64,000 nucleotides of DNA from Clostridiales bacterium (GCA_019423795.1 JAHZAT010000036.1:37794-101793); one strand, 5' to 3'; shown: positions 34,431 through 43,627, counted from the first letter of the stretch. The notes: generated from the sequence alone by a model not told the origin. Program-made: numbers and translations.

Positions 34431-35621
34431 TTATTTCTTTGCCAAATGTTTATCCAAAGCATCTTTTAATTGTGTCAACGCCTGCTTTACTGTCACTCGT
34501 GGACACGCAACATTGAAACGCTCAAACTGTGCTGTCTCTGGTCCAAAGATAATTCCTGAATCCAGCCATAATTTTGCTTCTTCTAACATCAAGTGTTCTA
34601 ATTCTTCATTACTAAATCCATATCCAGAAAAATCAACCCATACAAGATAAGTTCCTTCTGGTTGTACCATTGTAGCCTTTGGGAAGTTTTCTTTTACAAA
34701 CTTACTCATATATTGCACATTTTCATAGATATATTCTACCAGCTCATCAACCCATTCTGCACCTTTTGTATAGCATACTTTTACAGCTAACTGTCCCATT
34801 AAGCTTCCCTGACTGTAAGCTGCCTGTGTATTGGCCCACTGATATTTCTTTCTTAATTCTTCATTTGGAATAATGATATTGGCTGGCTGTAATCCTGCAA
34901 CATTAAATGTCTTTCCTGGAGAACTGTAAAGTGCAATGATCTCGCGATATTTTTCATCCAGATTCATACAGCTTGTAAACTCATGTCCAGGGAAAATGAA
35001 ATCACAGTGCATCTCATCAACCATCCAGACTACATTGTATTTAAGACAGATTTCTGCCACTTGTTCCATCTCTTCTCTTGTCCAGACTCTTCCGACTGGG
35101 TTGTGCGGATTACAGAAGATCAGTGCTTTTACATTTTCTTCTTTGATCATCTGTTCCATTTTTTCAAAATCGATGGAATAATGATTGTTTTCATAACGAA
35201 GCTGGCAGTTTACCAGTTTTCTTCCATCATTTTTGATAACTTCACTGAATGGATAATAAACTGGCTGCATTACCATCATTGTATCGCCTTCTTCGGTAAA
35301 TGCTCTGACACTTGTTCCTAGTGCGTAAACGATTCCTGCACCAAGTGTTACCCATTCTGAATCGATCGTATATCCATATCGTGTGGAAAACCAGTGATTC
35401 ATCGCATCAAAATAGTCATCCAACGGATCTGTATATCCAAAAATTCCATGATCGATTCTTTTGTGGAATTCATCAAGAATCTCATCTGGCAGACGAAAAT
35501 CCATATCTGCTACCCATAATGGAAGTAAATCATTTCTTCCTTTTCTCTTCATTCCAAAATCATATTTTAGACAGTCTGTTCCATGTCTGTCAATCACTTC
35601 ATCAAAGTTGTATTTTCCCAT
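34431..35621 (-). CDS. patB: MalY/PatB family PLP-dependent cystathionine beta-lyase (C-S lyase)
   Basis: 396 residues. The PLP-binding Lys is in SSPGKTFNVAGLQ; DEMHCDF and NPHNPVGRVWT are fold type I landmarks. MalY/PatB enzymes cleave cystathionine or cysteine conjugates to pyruvate, ammonia and a thiol. It is first in an operon with nhaC. The promoter region has a perfect inverted repeat at 35641-35666. Confidence 0.88.
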   Translation of the reverse strand: MGKYNFDEVIDRHGTDCLKYDFGMKRKGRNDLLPLWVADMDFRLPDEILDEFHKRIDHGIFGYTDPLDDYFDAMNHWFSTRYGYTIDSEWVTLGAGIVYALGTSVRAFTEEGDTMMVMQPVYYPFSEVIKNDGRKLVNCQLRYENNHYSIDFEKMEQMIKEENVKALIFCNPHNPVGRVWTREEMEQVAEICLKYNVVWMVDEMHCDFIFPGHEFTSCMNLDEKYREIIALYSSPGKTFNVAGLQPANIIIPNEELRKKYQWANTQAAYSQGSLMGQLAVKVCYTKGAEWVDELVEYIYENVQYMSKFVKENFPKATMVQPEGTYLVWVDFSGYGFSNEELEHLMLEEAKLWLDSGIIFGPETAQFERFNVACPRVTVKQALTQLKDALDKHLAKK

Positions 35622-35640
35622 TTATGTACTCCTTTTTAAG

Positions 35641-35681
35641 TTTTGCTATACTATTATATAGCAAAAATAACTGTAGACAAA
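35641..35681 (-). promoter_or_regulatory. patB-nhaC promoter with palindromic operator
   Basis: The -10 TATAAT (35653-35658, minus strand) lies inside an inverted repeat with arms TTTTGCTAT (35641-35649) and ATAGCAAAA (35658-35666). A TTGTCT -35 at 35675-35680 gives a 16-bp spacer. No regulator gene is adjacent. Confidence 0.5.
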
Positions 35682-35711
35682 GTACAAAATACCACTCTAC
35701 AGTTATTGCTA
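35662..35711 (-). terminator. Terminator of the Mo/Se cofactor operon
   Basis: Arms AATAACTGTAGA and TCTACAGTTATT (12 bp; one arm about 35667-35679, the other about 35697-35708) with a T-rich exit on the minus strand, 23 bp after the YqeC-XdhC stop. It partly overlaps the patB promoter. Confidence 0.7.
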
Positions 35712-35733
35712 ATTTTACTAGTAATATATCTTA

Positions 35734-37152
35734 CTATTCCACAGGAACATATAGTATTTCATTTTTACCACCACAGATCATACCAAGCGTTGCACTCTTG
35801 GCATTGGAAAGATCATATTCTTTCTTTATGATTTCTTTGATTGACATAGCTTCTTCCATAACTGTCTTTTCCAAGTTCCCACCACCGATACTTCCAATAA
35901 TTCCATCTTTTGTAACAAGCATCATACTTCCAACACCTCGTGGAGATGAACCGGATTTCTTTGTGATAATACATAAGACTCCAGATTCTTTTGTTTCAAA
36001 AAGTTCTTTGCTCATCGTACTTTCTGTTTCTTGATTCTTGATCTCAACCATCTCTGCTGCGATACTGATCGCGATCTCTTCTGGGGTTCTTGCTCCGATT
36101 TTTAATCCGATTGGTGCATGGATCGTGCTGATCTGTTCTTTGCTGTATCCTTCTTCTTTCATCGTCTCAAAAGTTTTTGCTACTTTTCCCTTGCTTCCGA
36201 TCATTCCAAGATAAAGATATGATCTTCTTAAAACAGTTTCTGCACATAATCTGTCATTTGCGTGTCCTCGTGTGACAACGACATAAAATACGTTATCCTG
36301 TTCTGGCAAAATATCTTCTATATTATGAAAATCCCTGCAATAAACCTCATCTGCTTGTGGAAGCTTCTCCGGATCTGCAAATTCCTCTCTATCATCAATC
36401 ATAATCGTATAGAAATCTAAAAATTTTGCAATCTGGAGCAACTGGATTGCTACATGTCCTGCCCCGAAAATGACCAGTTTCGGTTGAATCTTAAACCAGT
36501 CTTCTTTGATCTGTGTAACATCTTTTTCTTCCTGTAAGAATCGGGCGATCACTCTTTGATATAAGGTATCTGCCTGTCCTGGATATACTTTGATTTTTGT
36601 ATCGTTATGTTGTTCTCTCAATGGTTCTAGATATCCTTTCTTCAGTAATTTTTGTAAATGCAATGGTGTAATGGTCGTATCTTCTTTAATTTCTAAATCG
36701 TCGTCAGCCAGGCAAAGGCGATGGACTACTTCTTTGGCTGTTTTCCCCAATGCTGACATTCCGATCACAATATGAATCTCATCGACATTTTCAGGAATCA
36801 CTGGTTCATAATCTGCGGGAATCTTTGCAGGCATCCCTCTGGAACCATCTGCTTCTATCAATGTGATATCTGCTTCTTTGACCACCTGATCATAAAGATC
36901 TTTTGGTAATGTTCCAATCTTTTGTATTGGTGCGCCTTTGGTTGTTGTCAGTGTTCCTGCCATACAATAGCCACTCTCATTTAAGGGATTCAAAAGATCC
37001 TTCGCATATGTTGGAATAACTGTTTCTGGTTCTTTTTTCATATGTGTTGTTGTAGTGACAAAGACTTTCTTTCCAAGGCTTCTATAATATTTTGCTAATT
37101 TATGAATTCTCGTTGTTTTTCCACCGGAACCTACAACTGCAATGATCATCAT
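35734..37152 (-). CDS. yqeC: YqeC-XdhC fusion: selenium-dependent molybdenum hydroxylase maturation protein
   Basis: 472 residues. Residues 1-215 are YqeC (P-loop-like VGSGGKTT at 7-14; TLIEADGSRGMPAK near 98-110). Residues 222-372 are the XdhC Rossmann domain (LVIFGAGHVAIQLL; TRGHANDR; GMIGSKGK). Residues 388-472 are the XdhC/CoxI domain (SGSSPRGVGSMMLV; GSIGGGNLE). In ordinary XdhC the CoxI domain comes first, so the order is reversed here. XdhC binds and sulfurates molybdopterin before insertion; YqeC is linked to the labile selenium ligand. It is the last gene of the cluster, 9 bp after the YqeB-NifS fusion. Confidence 0.85.
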   Translation of the reverse strand: MMIIAVVGSGGKTTRIHKLAKYYRSLGKKVFVTTTTHMKKEPETVIPTYAKDLLNPLNESGYCMAGTLTTTKGAPIQKIGTLPKDLYDQVVKEADITLIEADGSRGMPAKIPADYEPVIPENVDEIHIVIGMSALGKTAKEVVHRLCLADDDLEIKEDTTITPLHLQKLLKKGYLEPLREQHNDTKIKVYPGQADTLYQRVIARFLQEEKDVTQIKEDWFKIQPKLVIFGAGHVAIQLLQIAKFLDFYTIMIDDREEFADPEKLPQADEVYCRDFHNIEDILPEQDNVFYVVVTRGHANDRLCAETVLRRSYLYLGMIGSKGKVAKTFETMKEEGYSKEQISTIHAPIGLKIGARTPEEIAISIAAEMVEIKNQETESTMSKELFETKESGVLCIITKKSGSSPRGVGSMMLVTKDGIIGSIGGGNLEKTVMEEAMSIKEIIKKEYDLSNAKSATLGMICGGKNEILYVPVE

Positions 37153-37161
37153 TTTTTCCTC

Positions 37162-39123
37162 TTATTCTTCTGCCAGAATCTTGACTGCATGAATAATCTG
37201 GTTAATTTCTTCGATAGTTGTCTCATGTCCAAAGCTGAATCTTACCATTCCCTGTTCTACCGTACCAAAATGTTCATGTACTAATGGTGCACAGTGAGCT
37301 CCTGATCTCGTCTGAATATGAAAACGTTCCATTAGTTCATCACTGACACTTCCAGAATCATATTCTTCCAGATTGATCGAACAAATAGCTGTCTGTTTTG
37401 TGAAATCCAAAGGATTCTCATGATATGTCTTAATTCCTTTAATTTCCTTCATTTTCTTATAAAATGTTTCAATCAGATTTTTTTCCTGTTTTCGTATCTT
37501 ATTGATTCCATAAGTATTGATATGATCGATCGCTGCTCCAAGCCCTGCGATTCCAATGCCATTTAATGTTCCAGCTTCCAATGCCTGTGGCAATGCTTCT
37601 GGCTGTGTTTTTGAAAATGATAAGATTCCTGTTCCACCTGTTTTTAATGGATGGATCTTTACACCTTTTCTAATGCAGATTCCACCAATTCCCTGCGGTC
37701 CCATCAGTCCTTTATGTCCAGTAAAACATAGAACATCGATATAATCTTCTTTCATAGAAATCGGAATAACTCCTGCACTTTGCGCTGTATCTACAACAAA
37801 TAGGATTCCTTTTTCTTTACATAGTTTCCCAACGCTTCTGATATCAAATACTTCACCTGTTACATTAGATGCTTGTATCATCACAACCATTTTCGTATCT
37901 TCATAAATTGCCTGTTCGATATGATCAACATCTGGTGAAGTGATCGTTAAACGAACTCCTTGCTGCTCCATCTCATATAATGGGCGGAGAACACTGTTAT
38001 GTTCCATGAAAGTTGTGATCACATGATCTCCTTTGTTTAAGTAACCTTTGATCACCGTGTTTAAACTTTCTGTAATTCCACTGGTAAATACAACTTGTTC
38101 TGGACCATAGCCATCAAAAAACTGATCAACTTTTGTACGGACTTCATAAATCTTTCTTGCAGCATCTAACGAACTTTCGTTAACACCTCTTCCACTATTT
38201 CCAAGTGACAATGCATGAATCATTGCATCTTTAACACAATCTGGTTTTGTGATATGTGTTGCTGCATAGTCCGCATAGATTGATTTTGAATCTTCTATTT
38301 TCTGATCTGCAGTAAGATTATTTTTCAAATATAATAATGCTTCTAATACACCACCTGCAATGCATCTGGCTTTATCTGAAATCGTAAAACAGTTATCATA
38401 TTCTTCTGCTCTTGGATCGATATCTGCAATCTTAAATCCCTTTGTCACTGGATAACCATCACGAATTAAACCTCGCAATAATCCATCCATACTTGCAGGT
38501 ACATCAATGATCTCACCGTCTGGTGTCTCAATCTTTGCTAGTATCTGACCTTTGGTTACCATATCTGTGATATGACAGATATTTCTTAAAATTCCTTCGG
38601 CTGGAGAATGGATCACCCGTTCTTTTCCAAACCCTTTGATCACTCCTGGAATTCCCGTATTCGGAATTGCATTGCCTTCTTTCATGATCCTTCCAAGTCT
38701 ATGCCCACGCATTGTCTCAACGACAACGTCAACATCTTTTCCTGCTGTAAATCCAGGTCCAAGCGCGATCGTGATCGGTGCCATATCTCTTGTTGTTCCA
38801 AGATTTTTCTTCGCAAGAATTGCGTCAACAACGGCAATTGGTTTTAGTTTCTCGATCATCTCTCCTTTTGGATCAATCATTACTGCTGGACTGCCTGTTT
38901 GCATGATCTGTTTTGCTTCTTTCATATCATTTGCAAGATAGCAGGTCATATCTTCGACCTGCCATTTTCCTTCGTATACTGCTTCTGAAAATGCAACATT
39001 TCTGCGGATTGCAGATGGATGTGTGATCTCAAGGATCAATACATGGAATCCACTTTTTACTAATTTATAAATTGTCCCCGTGGCGATATCTCCACCGCCT
39101 CTTACAATAACTAAATCTTCCAT
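37162..39123 (-). CDS. yqeB: YqeB-NifS fusion: Mo hydroxylase maturation protein joined to cysteine desulfurase/selenocysteine lyase
   Basis: 653 residues. Residues 1-268 are the EF2563/YqeB selenium-dependent hydroxylase family (VIVRGGGDIATGT; VHSPAEG-like IHSPAEGILRN). Residues 280-653 are a class V aminotransferase: PLP Lys K471 (FTGHKGLMGPQG) and mobile-loop Cys C611 (RSGAHCAPLVHEHFGT). The second half would release selenium or sulfur from (seleno)cysteine, and the first half act on the hydroxylase cofactor; the fusion suggests direct transfer. It follows yedF by 9 bp. Confidence 0.87.
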   Translation of the reverse strand: MEDLVIVRGGGDIATGTIYKLVKSGFHVLILEITHPSAIRRNVAFSEAVYEGKWQVEDMTCYLANDMKEAKQIMQTGSPAVMIDPKGEMIEKLKPIAVVDAILAKKNLGTTRDMAPITIALGPGFTAGKDVDVVVETMRGHRLGRIMKEGNAIPNTGIPGVIKGFGKERVIHSPAEGILRNICHITDMVTKGQILAKIETPDGEIIDVPASMDGLLRGLIRDGYPVTKGFKIADIDPRAEEYDNCFTISDKARCIAGGVLEALLYLKNNLTADQKIEDSKSIYADYAATHITKPDCVKDAMIHALSLGNSGRGVNESSLDAARKIYEVRTKVDQFFDGYGPEQVVFTSGITESLNTVIKGYLNKGDHVITTFMEHNSVLRPLYEMEQQGVRLTITSPDVDHIEQAIYEDTKMVVMIQASNVTGEVFDIRSVGKLCKEKGILFVVDTAQSAGVIPISMKEDYIDVLCFTGHKGLMGPQGIGGICIRKGVKIHPLKTGGTGILSFSKTQPEALPQALEAGTLNGIGIAGLGAAIDHINTYGINKIRKQEKNLIETFYKKMKEIKGIKTYHENPLDFTKQTAICSINLEEYDSGSVSDELMERFHIQTRSGAHCAPLVHEHFGTVEQGMVRFSFGHETTIEEINQIIHAVKILAEE

Positions 39124-39132
39124 AGATATTCC

Positions 39133-39738
39133 TTAAGGTTTGATCACTTTTCCTGCTTTTTCCATCATTTCTACGATATCATACATATTTGTGATGGAAC
39201 CAACAGCTAATTTCTCTGTAACTTCATAAAAGTTTAAGCATGTTCCACAAGTATAGATTTCTACACCCTCTGCTTCTAATGTTTTTAAGTCTTCTAAAGA
39301 ATCAGAACCTTCGCATGTAAGGTATGCCCCTGAATTATAAAACAGCATCTTAGATGGAAGTTTGTCCTGTTTTGTTACCGCAAATAAGAATGCTTTGATC
39401 AATGTCTGTCCAAGGGCTTTTTCTCCCTGTCCCATCTCGTTCGATGATACAACAATGATAAAATCATCTTTTGCAGATGGTGCGCAAACAATCTCTTCTT
39501 CCTCATCTGCTGGTGTATAATTTTCTACCATGATCTCAATCTTAAATTCATTGTCTGAAATCTTCTCACTTTTGACTTCACAGTTTTTACCTTCTGCAAA
39601 TCTTGTGACGTTCTGAACGGCTGGCTCATTGTCTACCAGGACAACTAACTTTGTCTCTCCATTCATGGATTCTAATGCTTTCTTTGTGTGTACGACAGGA
39701 ATTGGACAAGCGTTTCCTCTTTCGTCAATCTGTTTCAT
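39133..39738 (-). CDS. yedF: Selenium metabolism protein YedF (TusA/SirA-like plus DsrE-like domains)
   Basis: 201 residues. The N-terminal TusA-like domain has the carrier Cys C11 in ERGNACPIPVVHTKKAL. The C-terminal half is DsrE-like, with a Cys pair in YTCGTCLNFYEV. YedF occurs with selenium utilisation genes and is thought to carry selenium or sulfur as a persulfide/perselenide. GGAGG lies 10-12 bases upstream of the ATG. Likely partner: the NifS domain of the next gene. Confidence 0.88.
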   Translation of the reverse strand: MKQIDERGNACPIPVVHTKKALESMNGETKLVVLVDNEPAVQNVTRFAEGKNCEVKSEKISDNEFKIEIMVENYTPADEEEEIVCAPSAKDDFIIVVSSNEMGQGEKALGQTLIKAFLFAVTKQDKLPSKMLFYNSGAYLTCEGSDSLEDLKTLEAEGVEIYTCGTCLNFYEVTEKLAVGSITNMYDIVEMMEKAGKVIKP

Positions 39739-39756
39739 ATCTAATTATCCTCCAAT

Positions 39757-39993
39757 TTAAATTTCTACTTGAAATACCCCTTGTGGAATGATTTCATGTT
39801 CTGACATAAATTGTACCACAGATTCTTCATTTTCTAAAGGGGTCATCCATGCCATTCCGCATCCTGCTGTGATCTCTTTTGGTACGGGGATCAATCGTCC
39901 CTCAATCTGATATTCTTTGCAGGCACTTTCCATACCGATGGCCTGTGTGGTTGTCTCAAATGTGATGACTGTTTTTAATTCTTTTTTTCTCAT
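39757..39993 (-). CDS. DUF3343 protein, putative Se/S carrier
   Basis: 78 residues, the family length. VITFETTTQAIGMESACKEY and RLIPVPKEITAGCGMAW are the family pattern, with two Cys (in ESACKEY and TAGCGMAW). DUF3343 proteins accompany YedF and selenium-dependent hydroxylase genes and may bind a 3-mercaptopropionate-like sulfur or selenium group; role not proven. It lies between the ModE-like regulator (9 bp) and yedF (18 bp). Confidence 0.8.
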   Translation of the reverse strand: MRKKELKTVITFETTTQAIGMESACKEYQIEGRLIPVPKEITAGCGMAWMTPLENEESVVQFMSEHEIIPQGVFQVEI

Positions 39994-40002
39994 CGTTTAC
40001 TT

Positions 40003-40359
40003 CTACTCTCCTAGATCACCAAAATTTTTTAAAAAAGATTCTTTTGCAGCTTCGGCTACTTCTTTGTGAAATTTCTCATAACGTTTTAAAATATCTTCCC
40101 CCTCAGGAGTCAAATTAGAACCGCCACCTTGTTTTCCACCGGATCTTCTCTCAACCAATTTCACTCCAAGATCTGCCTCTGCACGCTTTAAGATCTTCCA
40201 TGCTTTGCTTGCTGCCATTCCCATAGATTTATATGCTGCAGATAAAGAACCTTTCTCTCTTGTTAATGATAATAACTGTGCAACTCCTTTTCCAAAGTCA
40301 GGTTCCTCCATAAAAACTCTGACTCTGAAGTCAAAATGTTTTGGTATATACGATTCCAT
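40003..40359 (-). CDS. ModE-type winged-helix regulator, DNA-binding domain only
   Basis: 118 residues from the ATG at 40359, chosen because AGGA is 8 bases upstream and it lies 2 bp past the previous stop; an ATG at 40368 overlaps that gene. The LysR/ModE winged helix (GSLSAAYKSMGMAASKAWKI, then GVKLVERRSGGKQGGGSNLT) is complete, but the molybdate-binding Mop domains of ModE are absent. Such short forms are common in clostridial mod clusters. It probably controls this operon; a ModE-like palindrome lies at 46027-46050. Confidence 0.82.
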   Translation of the reverse strand: MESYIPKHFDFRVRVFMEEPDFGKGVAQLLSLTREKGSLSAAYKSMGMAASKAWKILKRAEADLGVKLVERRSGGKQGGGSNLTPEGEDILKRYEKFHKEVAEAAKESFLKNFGDLGE

Positions 40360-40361
40360 CT

Positions 40362-41396
40362 CTACCATCCTTTTCCAAATCCACAGTTTGGATAAGTACA
40401 GACTTTACAGTTAAGACATAATCCGCCTTCTCCAAGATGTGCAAGTTCTTCTGCGCTTACTTTGTCATCTGCCATGATTCTTGGCAGAACAATATCAAAT
40501 ATGGTTCTTTTTGAATACATCACACATCCAGGAAGTCCCATGATCGGAATCATTTTATCACCTTTCTTGTAATAAGCAAGTAAAAACATTGCTCCTGGCA
40601 AAACTGGTGCTCCGTAAGATATGATATCTGCTCCTGTATTTTTGATCGCGAGTGGTGTTTTGTCGTCTGGATCGACACTCATTCCTCCCGTGCATAATAC
40701 CATTTCTGCTCCATTTTCGATTGCTTCTAAAATTGTTTTTGTTAAAAGTTCATTGTCATCTGGTAATTGTTTTGTACTGGTCACTTCAGCGCCGTATTCT
40801 TTGATCTTTTCTACTACAACCGGGGTAAATGTATCTTCGATTCTATGATAATATACTTCATTTCCTGTGGCTAAGATCACGGCTTTTTTCTTTTTATAAG
40901 GTAGAAGAGACAGAATTGGCGTATCTCCAACCCTGTCTTTGACTTCCTGCATCTTATCTTTTTCAATGACCAGTGGAATGATTCTTGTACCTGCCAGTTT
41001 ATCGCCCGCTTTAACTGGAGTATTCCCAGATCTTGTTGCGATCATCATCTGTCCAAAGGAGTTTACCGTAAATAATTTTTCTTTGTCTATTTTTAAGAGC
41101 CCATCGTATTCGGCAGATAGTTCAATCTTACCCTCCTTGACTTCAGACTCTTTCATACCTTCATTCTTGCACAGATCGCAAAGAATCCTGGCTGCATCAT
41201 TTTCATGAAGCATATCGTCTCCAGCTTCCCAGACATATAAATGATCTTTTCCAAGGGATAACAACACTGGAATGTCTTCTTCTTTGACGACATGACCTTT
41301 CCTGAATCTTGCGTCTTTAGTAACGCCTTTGATGATCTGTGTGATATCGTGGCATAACACAGTTCCCACAGCATCTTTTGTATCCACTAATTTCAT
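40362..41396 (-). CDS. MoeA/MogA-like molybdopterin-binding protein with C-terminal Cys motif
   Basis: 344 residues. The MoCF-biosynthesis domain (about 170-315: AVILATGNEVYYHRI; LCTGGMSVDPDD; IMGLPGCVMYSKR) would bind molybdopterin or adenylyl-molybdopterin. The N-terminal 165 residues are not the usual MoeA domains. The C-terminus has C327, C330, C333 and C338 (CLNCKVCTYPNC), which may bind a metal or cluster. This group is typical of selenium-dependent molybdenum hydroxylase clusters. It may do the molybdate insertion step of MoeA here; no full MoeA is in the window. Confidence 0.82.
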   Translation of the reverse strand: MKLVDTKDAVGTVLCHDITQIIKGVTKDARFRKGHVVKEEDIPVLLSLGKDHLYVWEAGDDMLHENDAARILCDLCKNEGMKESEVKEGKIELSAEYDGLLKIDKEKLFTVNSFGQMMIATRSGNTPVKAGDKLAGTRIIPLVIEKDKMQEVKDRVGDTPILSLLPYKKKKAVILATGNEVYYHRIEDTFTPVVVEKIKEYGAEVTSTKQLPDDNELLTKTILEAIENGAEMVLCTGGMSVDPDDKTPLAIKNTGADIISYGAPVLPGAMFLLAYYKKGDKMIPIMGLPGCVMYSKRTIFDIVLPRIMADDKVSAEELAHLGEGGLCLNCKVCTYPNCGFGKGW

Positions 41397-41416
41397 TGTT
41401 TTTCACCTTCTACTTC

Positions 41417-42229
41417 TTATTTATTGATTGTAAATCCATAAGATTTGAAAACCTTTAATGCTTTTTCACTCTGTAAGAATTTTACGAATTTATCTGCTGC
41501 ATCTTTATTTTTGCTTTTCTTTAATGCTGCAACTGGATAAATCACTGGTGTTTTTAATGAATCTGCTGGTGCTTCTGTTAAAACTTTTACATCTTTGCTG
41601 CTTGCTGCATCTGTTGCATATACAATACCACACTCGGCACTTCCTTTTGCTACCCAGTTTAATACTTCTGTTACGTTTGTTCCAAAGCTTGCTTTTTTCT
41701 TCACATCATTCCAATTCTTTAAGTTCGTAAAGATTTCCTGTGCATAAGCTCCCGCTGGAACACTCTTAGGATCTCCTAATGCAATTGTATCAGCTTTTGT
41801 GATATCTTGAAAGGACGAAACTTTTGCATTCCCTTTTTTAGGTACGATCAGCACAACTTTGTTTTCTAATAATTCTACAACATCACCTTTGCTGATATAT
41901 TTTTCTTTGACAAGGTTATTCATTTGCTGCGTTGCTGCTGACATAAATACATCGGCTGCCATTCCGTTTTCGATCTGGCTCTGTAATTTTCCTGAACTAT
42001 CATAGCTTCCTTCTACTTTAATTCCTTTGTTTTCTTTTTCAAACATTGGAATTAATTTTTCTGTATAACATTTTTCAAGGCTGGCTGCAGCTGCAAGTGT
42101 AATCGTTGTTGTCTCTTCTTTCTTTGCTGCCTCTGTTGTGGATTTAGAGCTGTCTTTGCTGCTTCCACACGCTGTTATGGAAAGAACCATAGCTCCTGCT
42201 AATAGCACAGCTAAAAGTCTCTTTTTCAT
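41417..42229 (-). CDS. modA: Molybdate ABC transporter substrate-binding lipoprotein ModA
   Basis: 270 residues from the ATG at 42229 (GAGG 9 bases upstream); a GTG five codons earlier is less likely. Lipoprotein signal peptide MKKRLLAVLLAGAMVLSITAC with the lipobox Cys near residue 21. The mature part has ITLAAAASLEKCYTEKLIP and YDSSGKLQSQIENGMAADVF, as in ModA. It captures molybdate (or tungstate) outside the membrane and hands it to ModB. Here modA is last of the modBCA genes. Confidence 0.92.
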   Translation of the reverse strand: MKKRLLAVLLAGAMVLSITACGSSKDSSKSTTEAAKKEETTTITLAAAASLEKCYTEKLIPMFEKENKGIKVEGSYDSSGKLQSQIENGMAADVFMSAATQQMNNLVKEKYISKGDVVELLENKVVLIVPKKGNAKVSSFQDITKADTIALGDPKSVPAGAYAQEIFTNLKNWNDVKKKASFGTNVTEVLNWVAKGSAECGIVYATDAASSKDVKVLTEAPADSLKTPVIYPVAALKKSKNKDAADKFVKFLQSEKALKVFKSYGFTINK

Positions 42230-42285
42230 TTGTAACTTCCTCACTTTCTTAATAATATTGTGTAAAATTTTATCGTTACCCTATT

Positions 42286-42942
42286 TTATAATGCGACTTC
42301 TTTCAGATGCCCTCTTTGAATATGATATTTTTTGTCACATAGATTTTCTACTTCCTTACTGCTGTGACTCACTAAGATCGCTGGTTTGTTTAACATTGTA
42401 AGCATATTAGAAAGTTCATCTTGCATCTGTTCTCTTAAGTATTCGTCCAACGCTGAAAATGGCTCATCCATCAAAATGACTTCTGGTTCACAGGCAAGCA
42501 TTCTGGCTAATGCTGTTCTCTGTTTTTGTCCACCTGAAATTTGTCTTGGATATCTTTTTGCTAATTCTTCAATATGAAATCGTTTCATCATATCATTTGC
42601 CTTTTGTTTGATTTCATCTTTCGGAAGCTTTTTGGCTTTTAATCCTGTTTTGATGTTTTCTTCAATTGTCATATTGGGAAACAATGCATATCCCTGAAAT
42701 AAATATCCAATCTTTCTCTTTTGTGGTGAAAGATTGATTTTCTTTTCAGAATCATAAAGAACTCTTCCATCTAGTATAATCCTTCCACTATCGGCTGTCT
42801 GCACTCCTGCAATGCATTTCAATGTAATGCTTTTTCCACTTCCAGAAGGCCCCATAAGTCCTGTACATCCTGTTTCTACATGAAGTTCTGACTCTAACGT
42901 AAACTCTTTTAATTTCTTTTTGATCTTTACTTCAAGACTCAT
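42286..42942 (-). CDS. modC: Molybdate ABC transporter ATP-binding protein ModC (short form)
   Basis: 218 residues. Walker A GPSGSGKS (31-38), signature QISGGQKQR, Walker B EVILMDEPFSALDE. The C-terminal TOBE/Mop molybdate-sensing domain of E. coli ModC (352 residues) is lacking, so feedback must occur elsewhere. Starts 10 bp after modB. Confidence 0.92.
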   Translation of the reverse strand: MSLEVKIKKKLKEFTLESELHVETGCTGLMGPSGSGKSITLKCIAGVQTADSGRIILDGRVLYDSEKKINLSPQKRKIGYLFQGYALFPNMTIEENIKTGLKAKKLPKDEIKQKANDMMKRFHIEELAKRYPRQISGGQKQRTALARMLACEPEVILMDEPFSALDEYLREQMQDELSNMLTMLNKPAILVSHSSKEVENLCDKKYHIQRGHLKEVAL

Positions 42943-42952
42943 AAATCTCTCC

Positions 42953-43627
42953 TTAGGCTTCCTGCTTTTTCTTTTCCATGATCAGATAAATATTCATAGC
43001 TGCTACAATTGCAAAACAAATGACTACGATCACTAAAACATACTGATATGCTGCGTCCATATTTCCTGCTGCGACTTCAGAATATACCGCAAGTGGCAGT
43101 GTTCTTGTTCTTCCCGGAATATTTCCAGCGATCATTGCTGTCGCTCCAAATTCTCCGAGTCCTCTGGCAAATGCAAGTACTCCACCGGAAATGATCCCTG
43201 GTAATGCATTTGGGATCATAACCTTAAAAAAAATGCACCACTCACTCATTCCAAGTGTTCTTGCCGCAAAGATCAGATCATCGTCAATCTGTTCTAAGGC
43301 ACCTCTTGCCGAACGATACATTAGCGGAAATGACATCACAACTGCCGCAAGGATCGTCGCTCCCCATGAAAATGCGATCCTGATCCCTAGATAATCTTCA
43401 AACAGCTTTCCGACTGGACCGTAAGAGCCAAAAAATACAAGCAGGAAAAATCCTGCAACCGTTGGCGGTAATACTAACGGCATCGTAAAAATTCCATCCC
43501 AGAAGATCTTTGCCGCTTCAGATTTACGATATAAGATCCATCGAGCAGCAAACAATCCTAGAATAAATGTAAATACAATGGCAACGATTGCTGTTTTCAT
43601 CGATATAATGATCGGTGATGTATCCAT
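42953..43627 (-). CDS. modB: Molybdate ABC transporter permease ModB
   Basis: 224 residues with five hydrophobic segments. The EAA-loop ARTLGMSEWCIFFKVMIPNALPGIISG contacts ModC. LPPTVAGFFLLVFFG and GEFGATAMIAGNIPGRTRTL are ModB signatures. Located 15 bp after the MOSC-MogA gene. Confidence 0.93.
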   Translation of the reverse strand: MDTSPIIISMKTAIVAIVFTFILGLFAARWILYRKSEAAKIFWDGIFTMPLVLPPTVAGFFLLVFFGSYGPVGKLFEDYLGIRIAFSWGATILAAVVMSFPLMYRSARGALEQIDDDLIFAARTLGMSEWCIFFKVMIPNALPGIISGGVLAFARGLGEFGATAMIAGNIPGRTRTLPLAVYSEVAAGNMDAAYQYVLVIVVICFAIVAAMNIYLIMEKKKQEA

